Shown here piece by piece: positions 9,144 to 18,318 of a stretch of 64,000 bases of DNA. The first letter of the stretch is position 1. Each line of letters begins with the position of its first letter. The notes below the pieces were generated by a model. That model worked only from the letters and a program-made list of their open reading frames with translations. It made no database searches and was not told where the DNA came from. The stretch is from Novosphingobium sp. TH158. Lineage in GTDB: Bacteria; Pseudomonadota; Alphaproteobacteria; Sphingomonadales; Sphingomonadaceae. The stretch spans positions 310,001 to 374,000 of the forward strand of contig NZ_PKRT01000001.1 in NCBI RefSeq assembly GCF_002855555.1. The letters are read 5' to 3'. The translations under genes and the position numbers were made by a program.

Positions 9144-9685
9144 TCCGGTTTCCTGTGCAGCCAGTCGGCGTGACGGGGGGCCTTCCTGGTGCGGCTCCAC
9201 TCCTCGAGCATCGGCGCGGCGACCCTTTCCAGTTCGGCATATTGCTCGGGCGTGCCGATGTCCGCGGCCAGTTCGATGCGGTGGCCGTTCGGATCGAAAA
9301 AGTAGATCGACTGGAAGATGCCGTGCCAGGTCGGCCCCAGAACCTCGATGCCCTGCGCTTCGATATGGGCCTTGGCGGCAAGCAGCGCCTCGACATTCGG
9401 CACACGGAAAGCGAGGTGCTGGACCCATTGCGGGGTATTGGCATCGCGCCCCATCTCGGGCTGGTTCGGCAGTTCGAAGAATGCCAGCACGTTGCCGTTA
9501 CCGGCATCGAGGAAGACGTGCATGTAGGGATCGTATGCACCCGTGGAGGGCACGTGATCCTCGGCAAAGGCCGTTACGTATTTCATCCCGAGCACGCGCT
9601 CGTACCAGGCGACCGTTTCCGCCGCGTCGCGGCAGCGGTAGGCAACGTGGTGGATGCCGCCGAGCTGGACGGGGTGGACGCTCAT
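9140..9685 (-). CDS. VOC family protein (glyoxalase/dioxygenase fold)
   Basis: A 181-residue vicinal-oxygen-chelate protein with two beta-alpha-beta-beta-beta modules. Candidate metal ligands are in [10 protein letters not shown] near the start, WVQHLAFRV at mid-chain and [10 protein letters not shown] in the second module. It begins inside the end of hppD (4-nt overlap), so the two are translationally coupled and co-transcribed from the promoter at 10802-10831. The context suggests a role in tyrosine/homogentisate catabolism or a related aromatic dioxygenase or isomerase step. The substrate cannot be told from sequence. Its stop shares a CTAG with the convergent dehydrogenase. Confidence 0.82.
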   Translation of the reverse strand: MSVHPVQLGGIHHVAYRCRDAAETVAWYERVLGMKYVTAFAEDHVPSTGAYDPYMHVFLDAGNGNVLAFFELPNQPEMGRDANTPQWVQHLAFRVPNVEALLAAKAHIEAQGIEVLGPTWHGIFQSIYFFDPNGHRIELAADIGTPEQYAELERVAAPMLEEWSRTRKAPRHADWLHRKPD

Positions 9686-10770
9686 GATGCCTGCTCCTCC
9701 AACTTCAGCGTGCCGCGGCGCAGCTGGTCGGCCTCCATCGACTTGAACAGGGCGGTGAAATTGCCTTCGCCGAAACCTTCGTCCTTCTTGCGCTGGATGA
9801 ATTCGAAGAACACCGGGCCGATCGCCGGCTGCGAAAAGATCTGCAGCAACAGCCGCGGGTCGCCGGCCTGGGTTGAGCCATCGAGGAGGATGCCCCGCTT
9901 TTGCAGCTCTTCCACGGGCTCGCCATGGCCGGGCAGCCGGCCTTCCAGCATTTCGTAATAGGTTTCCGGCGGAGAGGGGACGAAGTCTGTGCCGATCGCC
10001 TTCAGTCGATCCCAGGTGGCGTAGAGGTCATCACAGGCAAAGGCGATGTGCTGGATCCCCTCGCCATTGTAGGCGCGCAGGTATTCCTCGATCTGGCCGC
10101 CGCCGCCTGCGCCTTCTTCGTTCAGCGGGATGCGGATCAGTCCGTCCGGTGCGGTCATCGCCTTGGACGTGAGGCCGGTATATTCGCCCTTGATGTCGAA
10201 ATAGCGGATTTCGCGGAAGTTGAAGACGCGCTCGTAGAAGCCCGCCCAGTGCGCCATGCGCCCGCCATAGACGTTGTGGGTGAGGTGATCGATGATCTGC
10301 AGCCCCGCGCCCTGCGGATGCCGGTCCACGCCTTCTTCATAGCGGAAGTCGATGTCATAGATCGAGAGGTCGTCGCCATAACGGTCGATCAGGTAGATGA
10401 TCGAGCCGCCAATGCCGCGGATGGCAGGCAGGCGCAGTTCCATCGGGCCGGTGCGGACTTCGACCGGTTCGGCCCCGCGCTCGAGCGCCAGCTTGTAAGC
10501 CAGCGGCGCGTCCTTCACCCGCCAGCCCATGCCGCAGGCGGAAGGGCCGTGTTCGGCAGCGAACCACGAGGCCGGGCTGCGAGGCTCGTAATTGGCGATC
10601 AGATTGATCCCGCCTTGTCGCCACAACTGGACATCCTTGGACCGGTGGCGGGCGATCAGGGTGAAACCCATTGCCTGGAAAACCGGCTCCAGCACGCCCT
10701 TTTCGGGAGCGCAGAATTCGACGAACTCGAATCCTTCGAGGCCGAGCGGGTTGTCGAAAAGGTCAGGCAT
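9682..10770 (-). CDS. hppD: 4-hydroxyphenylpyruvate dioxygenase
   Basis: This 362-residue Fe(II) dioxygenase converts 4-hydroxyphenylpyruvate to homogentisate in tyrosine degradation. Its two VOC domains carry the metal-binding triad in [10 protein letters not shown] (His), [10 protein letters not shown] (His) and [10 protein letters not shown] (Glu). The C-terminal [15 protein letters not shown] is the usual gating-helix region of HPPD. The length matches the family. The ATG at 10770 lies 6 nt from a 40-bp palindrome and just downstream of a TTGACA/TATAGT promoter. It overlaps the VOC gene by 4 nt. Homogentisate dioxygenase, the next step, is not in this window. Confidence 0.95.
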   Translation of the reverse strand: MPDLFDNPLGLEGFEFVEFCAPEKGVLEPVFQAMGFTLIARHRSKDVQLWRQGGINLIANYEPRSPASWFAAEHGPSACGMGWRVKDAPLAYKLALERGAEPVEVRTGPMELRLPAIRGIGGSIIYLIDRYGDDLSIYDIDFRYEEGVDRHPQGAGLQIIDHLTHNVYGGRMAHWAGFYERVFNFREIRYFDIKGEYTGLTSKAMTAPDGLIRIPLNEEGAGGGGQIEEYLRAYNGEGIQHIAFACDDLYATWDRLKAIGTDFVPSPPETYYEMLEGRLPGHGEPVEELQKRGILLDGSTQAGDPRLLLQIFSQPAIGPVFFEFIQRKKDEGFGEGNFTALFKSMEADQLRRGTLKLEEQAS

Positions 10771-10776
10771 GGGGCA

Positions 10777-10816
10777 GGCGTCCGATAAGGTTTCTTATGA
10801 AACTATATCGGACGCC
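10777..10816. promoter_or_regulatory. 40-bp nested palindrome, probable operator of hppD
   Basis: Outer arms GGCGTCCGATA (10777-10787) and TATCGGACGCC (10806-10816) are perfect 11-bp inverted repeats. The spacer holds a second perfect dyad, GTTTC-TTAT-GAAAC (10790-10803). The element spans the -10 box, the predicted start of transcription and the leader of hppD. Its placement suggests a repressor site. The inner dyad has the size and shape of a MarR-type operator; that assignment is inference. Confidence 0.7.
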
Positions 10817-10831
10817 CGCAAGGACTGTCAA
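10802..10831 (-). promoter_or_regulatory. Sigma-70-type promoter of hppD
   Basis: On the minus strand a perfect TTGACA (plus-strand 10826-10831) is followed after 18 nt by TATAGT (10802-10807). Transcription would start near 10795, giving a leader of about 25 nt before the hppD ATG. The -10 box overlaps the palindrome at 10777-10816. Confidence 0.65.
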
Positions 10832-10841
10832 GGATGCGCGG

Positions 10842-11651
10842 TCAAAGCGGCTTGCCGGTCGCCGCAGTCAGGAAGGGTTCTGCCGCAGAGCGCAGCCGGG
10901 CTGCGCCATCGTCTCCGGGAAGGATATCGCGCAGCAGGTTGGTATCCTTGGCCAGCAGCGGGGCGCCCTGGGCAAAGGCGGCGGGCGAGGGCAGGCGGGC
11001 GAACACTTCGAAACCGAAGCTGCGCCCGCTCGACGCCTTGACCAGGTCGGCAAGTGCGGCACGGTCGATCCCCAGCGCTTCACCCGCCGAAAGAGCGGCC
11101 TGCGCCAGGCCCATGTTCGCTGCCATCAGCGTGTTGTTGACGATCTTCGCCCGCTGCCCGGAGCCTGTCGGGCCGAGATGGACATTCTTGCCCGCGAAGG
11201 TTTCGATCACCGGCCGGGCCTGTTCGAAGGCTTCGGCGGTTCCCCCGCACATCACGGTCAGCGTCCCCGCTGCCGCTGCACCGCCGCCGCCGCTGACCGG
11301 CGCATCGAGAAAGGCAATGCCGCGTTCGGCGCAACGCGCGTCGAGCGCCTCGCAGCTTTCGGGCAGGATCGTGGAGTGAATGGCCAGCAGGCTGCCTGCG
11401 CGCATGGCGGGGATCAGTTCGTCGCAGATCTGCGCCACCCCGGCATCGTCGACAACGCAGATGCCGATATGGTCGCAAACCGCGGCGAGATCCGCCACCG
11501 ATGCGGCGGCCTGCGCGCCCTGTGCCACGAAGGGCTCCAGCGCTTCGGGCCGGCGCGCCCAGACGGCAAGCGGATATCCGCCCGCCAGCATCCGTTCCGC
11601 CATCGGGCCGCCCTGGCTGCCAAGGCCGATAAAGCCGGTGCGCTTGGTCAT
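10842..11651 (-). CDS. NAD(P)-dependent 3-hydroxyisobutyrate dehydrogenase-family protein
   Basis: A 269-residue beta-hydroxyacid dehydrogenase. The N-terminal Rossmann motif is FIGLGSQGGPMAERM, the substrate-binding loop is LDAPVSGGGGAAAAGTL, and the catalytic lysine lies in GSGQRAKIVNN. The ATG at 11651 overlaps the upstream SDR stop by 4 nt (ATGA), so the two are coupled. The family oxidises 3-hydroxyisobutyrate, tartronate semialdehyde or similar acids; valine catabolism would suit the leucine genes upstream, but the paralogue cannot be resolved. It is the last gene of the long minus-strand run. Confidence 0.85.
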   Translation of the reverse strand: MTKRTGFIGLGSQGGPMAERMLAGGYPLAVWARRPEALEPFVAQGAQAAASVADLAAVCDHIGICVVDDAGVAQICDELIPAMRAGSLLAIHSTILPESCEALDARCAERGIAFLDAPVSGGGGAAAAGTLTVMCGGTAEAFEQARPVIETFAGKNVHLGPTGSGQRAKIVNNTLMAANMGLAQAALSAGEALGIDRAALADLVKASSGRSFGFEVFARLPSPAAFAQGAPLLAKDTNLLRDILPGDDGAARLRSAAEPFLTAATGKPL

Positions 11652-12406
11652 CCTGCCGTAATCCCTGCGTCGATGTTGATGCAGGCGCCGTGGAACCCGC
11701 GCCCGGCATCCGAAGCCAGCAGGGCGATCATGTCTGCCACGTCGTCCACTTCGACCACGCCGCGCAGGCCGGAAAAGCGCTTGATCAGCTCGAAATCGCA
11801 GCCCTCCGGCGGAACGAAATTGGCCGCGATGTTGGTCACCATGCCGCCGGGCGCGACCGCGTTGATGCGGATCGGCTTCTTGGAATATTCCATCGCCATC
11901 GCCTTGGTCATCCCGACGACGCCCCACTTGCTGGCGCAATAGGCCGCGGCATAGGCCTCGCCGATGAAAGCGGCCGACGAGGCGACATTGACGATGGCGC
12001 CGTTCACTTCGAGCAGGTGCGGGATTGCCGCCGCCGAAAGGTGGAAAACCGCATTGAGATTGACCGAGATCGTCCGCTCGAACTGGTCCAGCGGCATCTG
12101 CGGCGTGTTGGCAAGGTAGATCAGCCCCGCCACGTTGCACAGGGCGTCGAGCCTGCCGAAGCGGCCATGCGCCTCTGCCACGGCGGCACGACAGGCGGCT
12201 GGGTCGGACAGGTCGACCGTCCGCACTTCCACGGCAACTCCGCTGGAAGCGAGCATCCCGGCAGTTTCCGCCAGCCCTTCTGCGTTCACGTCCAGCAGGA
12301 ACAGGTCCGCCCCGGCTTGCGCCAGCCGCAGGGCCGTGGCGCGGCCCAGCCCGGAAGCCGCGCCGGTAACCAGCGCAGCTTTGCCCTTCATGTCGATTGT
12401 CGGCAT
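11648..12406 (-). CDS. SDR family oxidoreductase
   Basis: This 252-residue classical short-chain dehydrogenase has the cofactor motif TGAASGLGRA at residues 14-23, an NVA motif (CNVAGLIY), a catalytic Ser in NVASSAAFIG, and Tyr/Lys in AAYCASKWGV. The acidic residue after beta-2 (LLDVNAE) points to NAD rather than NADP. It ends INIDAGITAG, as usual for the family. It lies 4 nt downstream of the CMD gene and overlaps the HIBADH-like gene, so it belongs to the same transcript. The substrate is unknown. Confidence 0.87.
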   Translation of the reverse strand: MPTIDMKGKAALVTGAASGLGRATALRLAQAGADLFLLDVNAEGLAETAGMLASSGVAVEVRTVDLSDPAACRAAVAEAHGRFGRLDALCNVAGLIYLANTPQMPLDQFERTISVNLNAVFHLSAAAIPHLLEVNGAIVNVASSAAFIGEAYAAAYCASKWGVVGMTKAMAMEYSKKPIRINAVAPGGMVTNIAANFVPPEGCDFELIKRFSGLRGVVEVDDVADMIALLASDAGRGFHGACINIDAGITAG

Positions 12407-12410
12407 CGTC

Positions 12411-13205
12411 TCACCCGTTCCAGCCGAGGCCGGCCTCGAAGTTGCGGATCATGGCGAAAACGGCGCTCTGGATGACAGAGGCCTTCGGCCAGCCGGCGTG
12501 GATGCCATAGGCCAGGACGAATTCCTGCATTTCCGCCGGCTTGCAGTTGCCGCTCGCCATGGCGGCATAGACGTGGCTCTTGATGGGCACTTCCGCGCAG
12601 CTTTCACAGACGCCGACCAGCGTGAGCCAGCGGCGCGAGCGTTCGTCGAGCGCGCGGCGGTTCCACATCTCGCCGAACACGAAGTTGCGGATCGCCTCGA
12701 GATAAGGCGTCTCGCCGCCGCCGCCCGCGAAGGTCATCACCTTCATGAACTCGCTGCCGCCGATGTCGCCACGGGCCTTCTGGTCCCAGGGCTCGGCGCG
12801 GATGGGGGCGCAAGGCTCTTCGGCAATCTTGAGCGCCTTGACCGCCTTGGTCACCGCAGCGTCGATATCGCCGCCCTTGGACCAGCCGCCATAGACCGAA
12901 ACGTGGAGCGCCGCCTCGCGCAGTTCGGCCGTGGAGAGCGTTCCCGATTTCAGCGCGCCGTGGACATAGCCATAGAGGTGTTCTCCGGCGCCACTGCAAA
13001 GGGCTGACCCGGCAATGGCGATGAGGTAACGCGCGCGGCGATCAAGCCCCGGGCGGCTCCACACTTCGGCGAAGATGAAATCCCGCCAGCTTTCCTCATA
13101 AGGGGTGGCGGCCCTGGCAGGTTTCTTGCCGGTCACGTCCTCATGCAGGGCAGCTCCGCGAGCGGAGCGTTCCGCCGGATCGAGCAGGGCGGTAGGCTGG
13201 TTCAT
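12411..13205 (-). CDS. Carboxymuconolactone decarboxylase-family protein with two CMD repeats
   Basis: This 264-residue protein has two CMD/AhpD-like helical repeats. The first (~35-125) contains CSGAGEHLYGYVHGALKSG and the second (~165-250) contains CESCAEVPIKSHVYAAMASG, each placing Cys, acidic and His residues as in the fold. The second repeat keeps a CxxC. The start at ATG 13205 follows GGGAGAG; an in-frame upstream ATG has no such site. Members act as gamma-carboxymuconolactone decarboxylases or as thiol peroxidase partners, and this one could be either. A 96-nt gap separates it from the PPOX gene, so a separate promoter is possible. Confidence 0.8.
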   Translation of the reverse strand: MNQPTALLDPAERSARGAALHEDVTGKKPARAATPYEESWRDFIFAEVWSRPGLDRRARYLIAIAGSALCSGAGEHLYGYVHGALKSGTLSTAELREAALHVSVYGGWSKGGDIDAAVTKAVKALKIAEEPCAPIRAEPWDQKARGDIGGSEFMKVMTFAGGGGETPYLEAIRNFVFGEMWNRRALDERSRRWLTLVGVCESCAEVPIKSHVYAAMASGNCKPAEMQEFVLAYGIHAGWPKASVIQSAVFAMIRNFEAGLGWNG

Positions 13206-13301
13206 CGTTCTCTCCCGAAAGGCGATTGCGGATCGGGATAGCGTGACGACCAAAGGTGAAGCAAAGGCAAATCCGCGCGCGGGCGCGATGTAATTCTATG
13301 C

Positions 13302-13766
13302 CTAGTATTTGCCTTCGAGCTTGCTGTGATCCCAGCTTATCAGCCGTTGCGGCGTAAGGCGGATCACGACGCGCTTGGTATAGGATGCGGTGATCTGTTC
13401 CTGCGCTTCTTCGGTATGCGGGCGCGGATTGGCGCTGCGGATGTACTGCATCGCCTCGCGCACTTCGTCATATTCGCGGATGATCTCTGCCGAGCACTGC
13501 GCCATGACCGACTTGATCTCGTGATATGTGTCGCCACTTTCGACCGAGATCGTTGCGCGCGGATCACGCTCCACGTTCACCACCTTCTGCGCCTTTGCAA
13601 AGGAGGTGACGACGATCCGCCCCTGCGGATCGACGCCGTAATAGAGCGTGACCATGTGCGGCATGCCGTCCTTGCCGATCGTACCCAGCACCGCCTTGCA
13701 CTCTGATCGCAGGAAGGCGATCGCCTCCTCGTCGGTCATGCGGATCAGGTCGCGGCGGCTGGGCAT
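13302..13766 (-). CDS. Pyridoxamine 5'-phosphate oxidase-family flavin-binding protein
   Basis: This 154-residue split-barrel PPOX-class protein runs through LRSECKAVLGTIGKDGMPHM, VTSFAKAQKVVNVERDPRAT and then VESGDTYHEIKSVM. The KAQKVVNVERDPRA stretch is the usual FMN/F420-binding strand-helix of the class. It would bind a flavin and catalyse a small redox step, of unknown substrate. Its start codon overlaps the stop of the MaoC gene by one base, so the two are coupled. Confidence 0.8.
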   Translation of the reverse strand: MPSRRDLIRMTDEEAIAFLRSECKAVLGTIGKDGMPHMVTLYYGVDPQGRIVVTSFAKAQKVVNVERDPRATISVESGDTYHEIKSVMAQCSAEIIREYDEVREAMQYIRSANPRPHTEEAQEQITASYTKRVVIRLTPQRLISWDHSKLEGKY

Positions 13767-14224
13767 CAGCCGGCGGCGGGCGAGGGCTTGAGCAGGACGG
13801 TGCGCGTCATCGACAGCGCCACTTCACCGCGCTGGTTGGTCAGCTCGTGCTTGAACACGACGATGCCCTGTCCGGGGCGCGACTTGCTCTCGCGCTTTTC
13901 CAGCACCTCGGTGTGGCAGGTCAGCGTATCGCCGATGAAAGTCGGCTTCGGCGTCACCACCTTGTCGAAGCCGAGGTTGGCGACGAGAGTGCCGACGGTC
14001 GTGTCGGCAATCGACAGGCCGACCGCGAGGCTGAAGGTGAAGGTCGAATTGACCAGTATCTGGCCGAATTCGCTGGCCTTGGCATATTCCGCATCAAGGT
14101 GAAGCGGCTGCATGTTGTGCGTCATGGCCGAGAACATCAGGTTGTCGGTTTCGGTCACGGTACGACCGGGCTGGTGGGTGATCCGGTCACCGACCTGCCA
14201 TTCGTCGAAATAGCGTCCGGGCAT
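13766..14224 (-). CDS. MaoC-family dehydratase (hot-dog fold)
   Basis: A 152-residue single-domain MaoC/(R)-hydratase-like protein. Signature elements are a MTHNMQPLHLDAEYAKASEF segment carrying the hydratase Asn/His dyad, LVNSTFTFSLAVGLS in the central helix, and GDTLTCHTEVLEKRESKS in the last strands. It lies 3 nt after the biotin carboxylase gene within the leucine-degradation run. The usual LiuC methylglutaconyl-CoA hydratase is a crotonase and is not in this run. Whether this MaoC protein takes that step is inference. Confidence 0.85.
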   Translation of the reverse strand: MPGRYFDEWQVGDRITHQPGRTVTETDNLMFSAMTHNMQPLHLDAEYAKASEFGQILVNSTFTFSLAVGLSIADTTVGTLVANLGFDKVVTPKPTFIGDTLTCHTEVLEKRESKSRPGQGIVVFKHELTNQRGEVALSMTRTVLLKPSPAAG

Positions 14225-14227
14225 GTC

Positions 14228-16072
14228 TTATTCCTCTACTGCTTCGATGCGCGCCAGCAGCGCTTCCACCTGAACCTGCGCCCCGGCAATGGCCTTCAGC
14301 TCGGCCACGGTACCGTCGAACGGCGCGGTCAGGGTGTGTTCCATCTTCATGGCTTCGAGCGTGAGCAGCTTCTGGCCCTTGGTCACGCTTTGGCCTTCGG
14401 TCACGTCGACGGCGATGATCTTGCCGGGCATGGGCGAGACGATATCGCCATCATGCGCGCCGTGATTGCCAGAGCCATCGACGCGCCAGGGCTGGAGCTG
14501 CCAGACCTTGCCGTTTTCGGCGATCAGCACGGACGTTTCGCCGGTACCGCTGCCTTCGCCCTCGATCTCGATATCGACCGGCTCGCCATCCAGCAGGAAC
14601 GATGCGACCCGGCGCGGCGCGGCATTGAGCCGCAGGCCGGGGGCGAGGGTGGCGGGCACGAGCGACATGGCGGCATCCAGCAGCATTTCGTCCGAAGGTT
14701 CCGGATCGGCGGCCATGGCATCGCCATCACGGCCGATCAGCCCGGTATCGACCTTGCCTGCCGCGAAGTCCTGATGCGCCAGGGCGTTGATCAGGAATGC
14801 GGCGTTGGTCTTCACCGGCCACACGGCGCTGTCATGCAGCATGTCGGACAGCCGCTCGCGCGCTTCGTCGCGGGTTTCGCCCCGTGCGATCAGCTTGGCG
14901 ATCATCGGGTCATAGAACGGCGTGACCGCGGCGCCTTCGTAAACGCCGGTGTCGATGCGGCCGCCTTCAACCTCGCCAAGCTCGAACAGTTCGAGCGTGC
15001 CGATCGAGGGCAGGAAGCCCTTGGCAGGGTCTTCCGCATAGAGGCGGGCTTCCATGGCCCAGCCATTGATCGAAAGCTCCGCCTGCTTCTTCGGCAACGG
15101 TGCACCCGATGCGACGCGAATCTGCCATTCGACCAGGTCCTGCCCGGTGATTTCCTCGGTCACCGGGTGTTCGACCTGCAGGCGGGTGTTCATTTCCATG
15201 AACCAGATCTTGTCGGCGGAAAGCTTGCCTGAACCGTCGGCGATGAATTCGATGGTACCGGCACCTTCATAGTCCACGGCCTTGGCGGCGCGAACTGCGG
15301 CCTGGCAGACGGCTTCGCGGGTTGCCTCGTCCATGCCGGGGGCGGGGGCCTCCTCGATCACCTTCTGGTGACGGCGCTGGAGCGAGCAGTCACGCTCGAA
15401 CAGGTGGACGACATTACCGTGGCTGTCGCCGAATACCTGCACTTCGATGTGGCGGGGCGAGAGGATGTACTTTTCGATCAGCACGACATCGTTGCCGAAG
15501 GATGCAGCCGCCTCGCGCTGGCACGAGGCGAGGGCGTCGGCAAAGTCTTCGGGCTGTTCGACAAGGCGCATGCCCTTGCCGCCACCGCCGGCGACCGCCT
15601 TGATCAGCACGGGATAGCCGATCTTTGCTGCTTCTGCGGCCAGGTGCGCCGGATCCTGGTTGTCGCCAAGGTAGCCGGGTGTCGTCGGCACGCCGGCTTC
15701 CTGCATCAGCTTCTTGGCGGCATCCTTCAGGCCCATGGCGGTGATGGAATGCGGCTTTGGCCCAACCCAGACGAGGCCGGCGTCAATCACGGCCTGCGCA
15801 AACTCAGCATTCTCGGACAGGAAGCCGTAGCCGGGGTGGATCGCCTCGGCCCCTGTCGCCTTGGCCGCGGCAATGATCTTTTCGCCGACCAGATAGCTCT
15901 CGCGCGCAGGAGCCGGGCCGATATGCACGGCCTCGTCTGCCGAGCGCACGTGCAGGGCATTGGCATCGGCATCGGAATAGACGGCGACGGTGCGGATGCC
16001 GAGCCGCCGGGCGGTGCGGATCACGCGGCAGGCGATTTCGCCGCGGTTGGCGATAAGAATAGAGGAAATCAT
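14228..16072 (-). CDS. mccA: Methylcrotonyl-CoA carboxylase, biotin-carrying alpha subunit
   Basis: This 614-residue acyl-CoA carboxylase alpha chain has a biotin carboxylase N-terminus (ILIANRGEIACRVIRTARRL), ATP-grasp motifs (AGGGGKGMRLV, ERDCSLQRRHQKVIEEAP, EMNTRLQVEHPVTE) and a C-terminal biotinyl domain with EAMKMEH, biotin lysine at residue 576. With the carboxyltransferase encoded at 16717-18318 it would carboxylate 3-methylcrotonyl-CoA in leucine degradation. That specificity rests on the adjacent isovaleryl-CoA dehydrogenase gene; by sequence alone propionyl-CoA or geranyl-CoA carboxylase cannot be excluded. Only 4 nt separate it from the gene upstream. Confidence 0.9.
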   Translation of the reverse strand: MISSILIANRGEIACRVIRTARRLGIRTVAVYSDADANALHVRSADEAVHIGPAPARESYLVGEKIIAAAKATGAEAIHPGYGFLSENAEFAQAVIDAGLVWVGPKPHSITAMGLKDAAKKLMQEAGVPTTPGYLGDNQDPAHLAAEAAKIGYPVLIKAVAGGGGKGMRLVEQPEDFADALASCQREAAASFGNDVVLIEKYILSPRHIEVQVFGDSHGNVVHLFERDCSLQRRHQKVIEEAPAPGMDEATREAVCQAAVRAAKAVDYEGAGTIEFIADGSGKLSADKIWFMEMNTRLQVEHPVTEEITGQDLVEWQIRVASGAPLPKKQAELSINGWAMEARLYAEDPAKGFLPSIGTLELFELGEVEGGRIDTGVYEGAAVTPFYDPMIAKLIARGETRDEARERLSDMLHDSAVWPVKTNAAFLINALAHQDFAAGKVDTGLIGRDGDAMAADPEPSDEMLLDAAMSLVPATLAPGLRLNAAPRRVASFLLDGEPVDIEIEGEGSGTGETSVLIAENGKVWQLQPWRVDGSGNHGAHDGDIVSPMPGKIIAVDVTEGQSVTKGQKLLTLEAMKMEHTLTAPFDGTVAELKAIAGAQVQVEALLARIEAVEE

Positions 16073-16076
16073 CGGT

Positions 16077-16709
16077 TCAGTCCGTTGTCGAGGCGCTGAT
16101 AACGATCAGGCGCCGGGTAGATGGGTGATGGATGGTGAAGAGGAACACGCCCCAGTATTCCAGGCCGGCAAGGAAGTGTTCGCACACGCCGCCGAGTGCC
16201 TTGCTGCTCCAGTCCGTGATGATCTCGTCACCGCTATAGGGCAGCAGCATGGCGACGATCTGCCGGAACAGGATCTGCACCTCCAGCTTGGGCATCTGCA
16301 GGGGATGGATGGCGTGGGCAAAGGCGTAGGAATAATTCCCGTTCCAGACGCTGTCCGGCTCGTAATGCTTCAGCTTCAGCGGATCGGTGGCATCCCAGAG
16401 CGGATCGGCCACCATCTCGCCGGATTCGGTCAGTCCCGTGCCCGGCCAGATCAGCGCCTCGCGCTCCATGTCGTAGTAATCGCCCAGGAAGGTCCGGCGG
16501 TCGATGACCTCGCGCTCAAGCGCCGGCAGCTTGCGGGAATCGAGCCAGCCGGTGCCATATTCGTGATCGATCAGCCGCGCGAGGTGCCAGGTAATGGCGG
16601 CGTACAGCGATTCATCGTCCCCATCGGCATCGAAGAAGAAGCTGTGGTGGATCACACCGCCAGCTTCCTCATAGCGCCAGATTTCAGAGGGTTTGATGTC
16701 GCTGTGCAT
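16077..16709 (-). CDS. Unknown protein inserted between the two carboxylase subunit genes
   Basis: This 210-residue protein has no domain that I recognise. It starts MHSDIKPSEIWRY (ATG at 16709; the open frame upstream overlaps the carboxyltransferase gene and is less likely). It is rich in Trp, Tyr and His (IHHSFFFDADGDDES, ITWHLARLIDHEYGTGW, GLEYWGVFLFTIHHPS), without a signal peptide or transmembrane helix. It lies 7 nt after mccB and 4 nt before mccA, so it is co-expressed with the carboxylase. A role in carboxylase assembly or in the pathway is only suggested by position. Confidence 0.75.
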   Translation of the reverse strand: MHSDIKPSEIWRYEEAGGVIHHSFFFDADGDDESLYAAITWHLARLIDHEYGTGWLDSRKLPALEREVIDRRTFLGDYYDMEREALIWPGTGLTESGEMVADPLWDATDPLKLKHYEPDSVWNGNYSYAFAHAIHPLQMPKLEVQILFRQIVAMLLPYSGDEIITDWSSKALGGVCEHFLAGLEYWGVFLFTIHHPSTRRLIVISASTTD

Positions 16710-16716
16710 CGCGCGA

Positions 16717-18318
16717 TTACATCCGGAACACGCCGAACTGCGGCCTTTCGGGGATCGGGGCCTCAAGGCAGGCGGCCAGCGCCAGACCCAGCACGTCGCG
16801 CGTCTGGACCGGATCGATCACGCCATCGTCCCACAGGCGGGCCGTGGCGTAATAGGGATTGCCTTCGTCCTCATACTTCTGGCGTACGGGTGCCTTGAAA
16901 GCTTCCGCCTCTTCGGGAGACCACTTGGCGGCATCGCGATGGACGGTGGCGAGCACCGAGGCGGCCTGTTCGCCGCCCATGACCGAGATGCGCGAATTGG
17001 GCCAGGTGAAGAGGAAGCGCGGATCATAGGCGCGGCCGCACATGCCATAGTTGCCCGCGCCGAAGCTGCCGCCGATCAGGACGGTCAGCTTGGGCACGTT
17101 GGCCGTGGCGACAGCCGTCACCAGCTTGGCGCCATGCTTGGCGATGCCTTCGGCTTCGTACTTGCCGCCGACCATGAAGCCCGAAATGTTCTGCAGGAAC
17201 AGCAGGGGAATGCCGCGCTGGCAGGCCAGTTCGATGAAGTGCGCGCCCTTCTGCGCCGACTCGGAAAACAGCACGCCGTTGTTGGCCAGGATTGCCACCG
17301 GCATGCCCCAGATATGGGCGAAACCGCAGACCAGCGTGGTGCCGTAGAGGGCCTTGAATTCGTGGAACTCGCTGCCGTCGACAATGCGGGCGATCACTTC
17401 CTTCACGTCGTACGGTGCGCGCACGTCTTCGGGGATGATCGAATAAAGTTCCTCCGCCGCATATTTCGGCGCGCGCGGTTCCTTCAGTGGCAGGTTGTGC
17501 CGGTGGCCGCCGCCAAGGTGTGAAACGATATCGCGAACGATGGTCAAGGCATGCTCGTCGCTCTCGGCCAGATGGTCCGTCACGCCCGACTTGTGGCTAT
17601 GCAGGTAGCCGCCCCCAAGGTCTTCGGCAGAGATGACTTCGCCCGTGGCGGCCTGGACCAGCGGCGGTCCGGCAAGGAAGATCGTGCCCTGTTCGCGCAC
17701 GATCACGCTCTCGTCGCTCATCGCCGGTACGTAGGCACCGCCCGCCGTGCACGACCCCATGACCGAAGCGATCTGCGGGATGCCCTGCGCGCTCATCTGG
17801 GCCTGGTTGTAGAAGAACCGGCCAAAGTGATCTCGGTCGGGGAAGACTTCGGCCTGGTTGGGCAGATTGGCGCCGCCGCTATCCACCAGGTAGACGCAGG
17901 GCAGGCGATTGGCCTGGGCGATCTCCTGGGCGCGGATGTGCTTCTTCACCGTCATCGGGAAGTAGGTGCCGCCCTTGACCGTCGCATCGTTGGCGAAAAC
18001 CATGCACTGACGCCCGGAGACGCGGCCGATGCCCGTGATTATGCCGGCAGCGGGAACCTCGTCGTTGTAGAGGCCGTTCGCCGCAAGCTGGCCGATCTCG
18101 AGGAAGGGCGAACCCGGATCGAGCAGGCGTTCCACGCGATCGCGCGGAAGCAGCTTGCCGCGGCTGACATGCCGGTCGCGGCTGCGTTCGTCACCGCCCA
18201 GGGCGGCCTTCGCGACCTTTTCCCGCAGTTCCGCCGCCAGCGCACGATTGTGCGCCGCGCGGGCCTGCGCCTGTTCGGAAGTGAGGTCGATATTGCTAGT
18301 CAGTACTGGTGCGCTCAT
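16717..18318 (-). CDS. mccB: Methylcrotonyl-CoA carboxylase, carboxyltransferase beta subunit
   Basis: This 533-residue carboxyltransferase has the two crotonase-like halves of acyl-CoA carboxylase beta chains: [20 protein letters not shown] and [20 protein letters not shown] in the N half, [19 protein letters not shown] and [19 protein letters not shown] in the C half. It transfers CO2 from carboxybiotin to the acyl-CoA. The form VDSGGANLP is the one usual in methylcrotonyl-CoA (and geranyl-CoA) enzymes, which supports the leucine assignment. It overlaps the isovaleryl-CoA dehydrogenase stop by 4 nt, so translation is coupled. Confidence 0.92.
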   Translation of the reverse strand: MSAPVLTSNIDLTSEQAQARAAHNRALAAELREKVAKAALGGDERSRDRHVSRGKLLPRDRVERLLDPGSPFLEIGQLAANGLYNDEVPAAGIITGIGRVSGRQCMVFANDATVKGGTYFPMTVKKHIRAQEIAQANRLPCVYLVDSGGANLPNQAEVFPDRDHFGRFFYNQAQMSAQGIPQIASVMGSCTAGGAYVPAMSDESVIVREQGTIFLAGPPLVQAATGEVISAEDLGGGYLHSHKSGVTDHLAESDEHALTIVRDIVSHLGGGHRHNLPLKEPRAPKYAAEELYSIIPEDVRAPYDVKEVIARIVDGSEFHEFKALYGTTLVCGFAHIWGMPVAILANNGVLFSESAQKGAHFIELACQRGIPLLFLQNISGFMVGGKYEAEGIAKHGAKLVTAVATANVPKLTVLIGGSFGAGNYGMCGRAYDPRFLFTWPNSRISVMGGEQAASVLATVHRDAAKWSPEEAEAFKAPVRQKYEDEGNPYYATARLWDDGVIDPVQTRDVLGLALAACLEAPIPERPQFGVFRM

